Part shown: piece after piece, positions 61,706-64,000 of the stretch
How the letters are laid out: every line of letters starts with the position of its first letter
Numbering within the stretch: the first letter of the stretch is position 1
NCBI GenBank assembly: GCA_033002965.1
Contig: JAURVB010007268.1
Coordinates: 20,596-84,595 of the forward strand
Source: Piper betle
Lineage: Eukaryota > Streptophyta > Magnoliopsida > Piperales > Piperaceae
Reading direction: 5' to 3'
DNA length: 64,000 nt
Notes under the pieces: generated by a model
The model's database searches: none
What the model saw: only the letters and a program-made list of their open reading frames with translations
What the model was told of the DNA's origin: nothing
Program-made: the position numbers and the translations under genes

Positions 61706-63655
61706 ATTTCTCCCCTAAAATTTTCCACATCAACTGCGTTCGGAGAACTCAACTAAATAATCCACTGAGCTGGCAAGACTATAGCTACTGAGCTATGACC
61801 TGGAGGGTAGCTCCCCCTCAAAAGTTGGCACACATAGCTGAACGGACCAACACGAAGCTGGCCATTCAAACTTTGACAAAGTTTGCTAGCACTCTACTGA
61901 TCTCGATGGATGGACCACACATGCTAGAATGATCTAGTTGGACTGACCCCTAGGGTCACTCCCAACTATGGAGTCTAAAATACAATGACGTAGATGGAAA
62001 AGCCTAGGTTCACCCCTAAGGGCCTATTAGGTTGGTCAAGTATGTACTCTAGAATATTGTAGGGTACAAGTTTGAGCTACATATAGAAAAACTATGTAGG
62101 GTGCAAGGCATACAGGTTGATACCTAACTATGTCTCCCTGATCCTCATTGATGTGAAAGGTCGATTGCGTGTACTCTTAGGGCACCTTGCTCCAAGTCTT
62201 GCAACTACACTAAGGTATTTTGTGAGTGCTGCTAGCATATGGTGGACACAATTATAGGCTAATGAGTTGTACCGCTCACTCTTTCCAATCTAGGTCAAAC
62301 ACTCACGTGTCCCTGCACAAGGAATTGGACTGCTCACTGGGTCCTACCTAACTTAGTCCTAAGTTAAGTATCTTACTCTTCTCCGTAAGGGAATAAAGAT
62401 AGCTAGTATGACTATACTGTATACTATTGCTCTAGAACACTCTATACAACTACTAACTGTTAAAAGAAGCTCTCCATGATGGAAGGTAGCGAGCACACCT
62501 GTGCAATCATAACATGTCTCAAGGAGTACAAAGGCATACTTTGTGTGGAACTGCGGAATCTGAATTTGGTCTGTGGCATGGACATTAGTCAACGTCTGCT
62601 CATCTCAACTATCTGGGTAAATTGGTGGTAGGAATAGTATATTTGAAGGAGTGTGGAAATACTCGAGTAAAAACTCGGCTCTATCTGATATCTATGAGTC
62701 ACTCAAAAAGAGAATGGGTCCCTCATGGGAGTCTAGTCACACTGCTCTAGGGCTGTAACTAGTGGGTATCTCATGCTCACGTACAGGTAAGACATTAGGT
62801 GTGTTGGGGTTGCACTAAGCTAAGGAAATCCTACTAAGTAGGTACATCACTAAATCTATAGTGATGTGAAGACCTCTGTCCGAGTCACAAAGAGGTAATA
62901 AAAACTCTATGTAGGATACTAGGTGGCCAAAAATAATGGTTGGTGGATGGACATGTCTCTATGATCATCAAGATTGAACTCAGTCATAAGTGGCCTTCAT
63001 ATGGAATAGTTAATCAATGATGAGTCTAAGTGATGGCTTCTAAGTTGCTCTAATCTAATCAGCTAATAGTTGGCATGCGTTTCTTGATACTGTATTAGTC
63101 ACACACTTCTAAACAAATAGGGTTAAGAGACTCAAAGAATCAATATCTCCCCTAGAGCCTACAAGGACTCGTATTGAGGTTGGACATGTGTCTTGCTTGT
63201 TCTTCAAAGATGTGTGACCAGCCAATCTGTACAAATTTGTAGTACTAATTTTGACTCACATAACTACTACCACTATGGTATACTTTCAAGCAAGCCTATC
63301 AGTCGAGATGACCATACATTGGTGTCTCTATCTGATCAACATGTCTGGTCTGAATGAAGTCCCTGTCTAAGTCACTCTTAAGTTGGGGTGAAGTTGTCAT
63401 AGCAAGACCAATTTGCAATTGATTACTTGCACTGTAAGCCCTAAACAGTACCGCAAACCTACTTCCCATACTTGGGGAAAAGGTTCAATCCTTTGGCTCA
63501 AATTAAAGACCTAATCGTGCTGGCAAAGCACAAAAAAATCACTCTCTCCGTAAGGATGCTCCCTTTGTGAATCCACTATCTATGCTAAAAACTCTAATAT
63601 GATTCGAACAACTTTCTTTGGCCGGGTCAAACTCTAAATCAGGTTATACTACATG
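61706..63655 (-). other. Non-coding remainder of a retrotransposon inside region or intergenic DNA
   Basis: No gag or pol domain can be read on either strand. Short frames such as 62359-62592 have no known relatives. It may be a deleted (LARD-like) internal region belonging to LTR D. Confidence 0.35.
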
Positions 63656-64000
63656 TGTAACACCCCGTTTTGGCTCACCCGTGAACCGACCCAGAAATGT
63701 CACCGGCGACCGAACCGTTCGCTAATCTACTGGGTTCGGGGTTCGGTTAAGCCGTCCAGGATCTGCTCTCGGCGTTTTAAGATGGAGATGCAAATATGAA
63801 ATGCATGAATGGGAACGATTGGGTTCTAACGTGGTCCTACATGCATGCTATGATGTACAAGCAAAATAAGACAAAACAACAATTGCGAAACCAAAAGAAA
63901 ATATATACTATTTTATGAAAATACGATAACACATAACAATCTACCATGACATTAAATCATTATAGCAATAATGCAATCTGGAACGAAGTACAAGAGCTAA
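63656..64000 (-). mobile_element. Edge of another long LTR, copy E, running off the window
   Basis: The plus strand starts TGTAACACCCCGTTTTGG and shares with LTR C the blocks TCTCGGCGTYTTAAGATG and AATGCATGRATG, so this is the 3' end of a minus-strand LTR of a related subfamily. The sequence left of it (CATGTAGTATAACC on the minus strand) does not match the usual primer-binding site, so a link to LTR D as one element is not supported. Confidence 0.6.

Noticed and set aside
56795..64000. LTR D and LTR E as the two LTRs of one full element
   Set aside because: They differ strongly in sequence and the bases inside E do not form a usual primer-binding site.

Overview
The window is nuclear DNA from a flowering plant, probably a species with a medium or large, transposon-rich genome. 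The basis is three plant-type genes (a nucleotide-sugar/phosphate translocator, an MCM8-type helicase and a mitochondrial-type P-class PPR protein), introns with GT-AG borders, and a dense cover of plant LTR retrotransposons, hAT elements and small non-autonomous elements. I cannot name the species. There are no bacterial operons, CRISPR arrays or rRNA genes.

Layout. 1-2.7 kb: first coding exon (minus strand) of a UUAT/TPT-type translocator and the start of its long first intron, which holds a decayed 200-bp tandem repeat; the rest of the gene is off the left edge. 2.7-12.4 kb: AT-rich intergenic DNA with a small MITE, a hAT-type non-autonomous element with a perfect 8-bp target duplication, and a miniature LTR (TRIM-like) element. 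12.4-15.5 kb: 3'-truncated Ty1/copia relic on the minus strand (LTR, primer-binding site, gag, protease, part of integrase, half of RT). 15.7-20.3 kb: an MCM8 gene body, minus strand, with about fourteen recognisable exons but at least four frame breaks, damaged splice sites, a missing exon and changed motif residues, so most likely a pseudogene. 20.4-21.8 kb: a second copia fragment (RNase H end plus LTR) on the plus strand, followed by a decayed duplicate of an MCM8 exon.

22.6-39.6 kb is a repeat nest: a second hAT-type element, a TTGCCG-rich GC island, a tandem array of the TRIM-like element split by a 3.2-kb solo LTR, then two more solo LTRs of the same roughly 3.05-kb family (31.4-34.45 kb plus, 34.5-37.56 kb minus) lying back to back with 45 bp between them, each with its own 5-bp target duplication. 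39.6-44.6 kb: LTR-like and AT-rich sequence, a dead hAT transposase gene and a complete TRIM-like element.

44.6-48.7 kb: the one clearly intact gene, an intronless 529-codon PPR protein close to Arabidopsis At1g52640, with a leader that probably contains an intron. 48.8-51.5 kb holds several short exon-like open segments I cannot assign. 51.7-64 kb is again repeats: two copies of a non-autonomous family with CCGATT-rich ends (one nested in a LTR), a 175-bp tandem duplication, a strongly diverged long LTR joined to a polypurine tract and non-coding internal DNA, and the edge of one more LTR.

The genes do not form a pathway together. The main interest is evolutionary: repeated insertion and solo-LTR formation by one long-LTR family, a multi-LTR TRIM-like array, a CCGATT-ended element family, and the decay of an MCM8 copy between two copia fragments.
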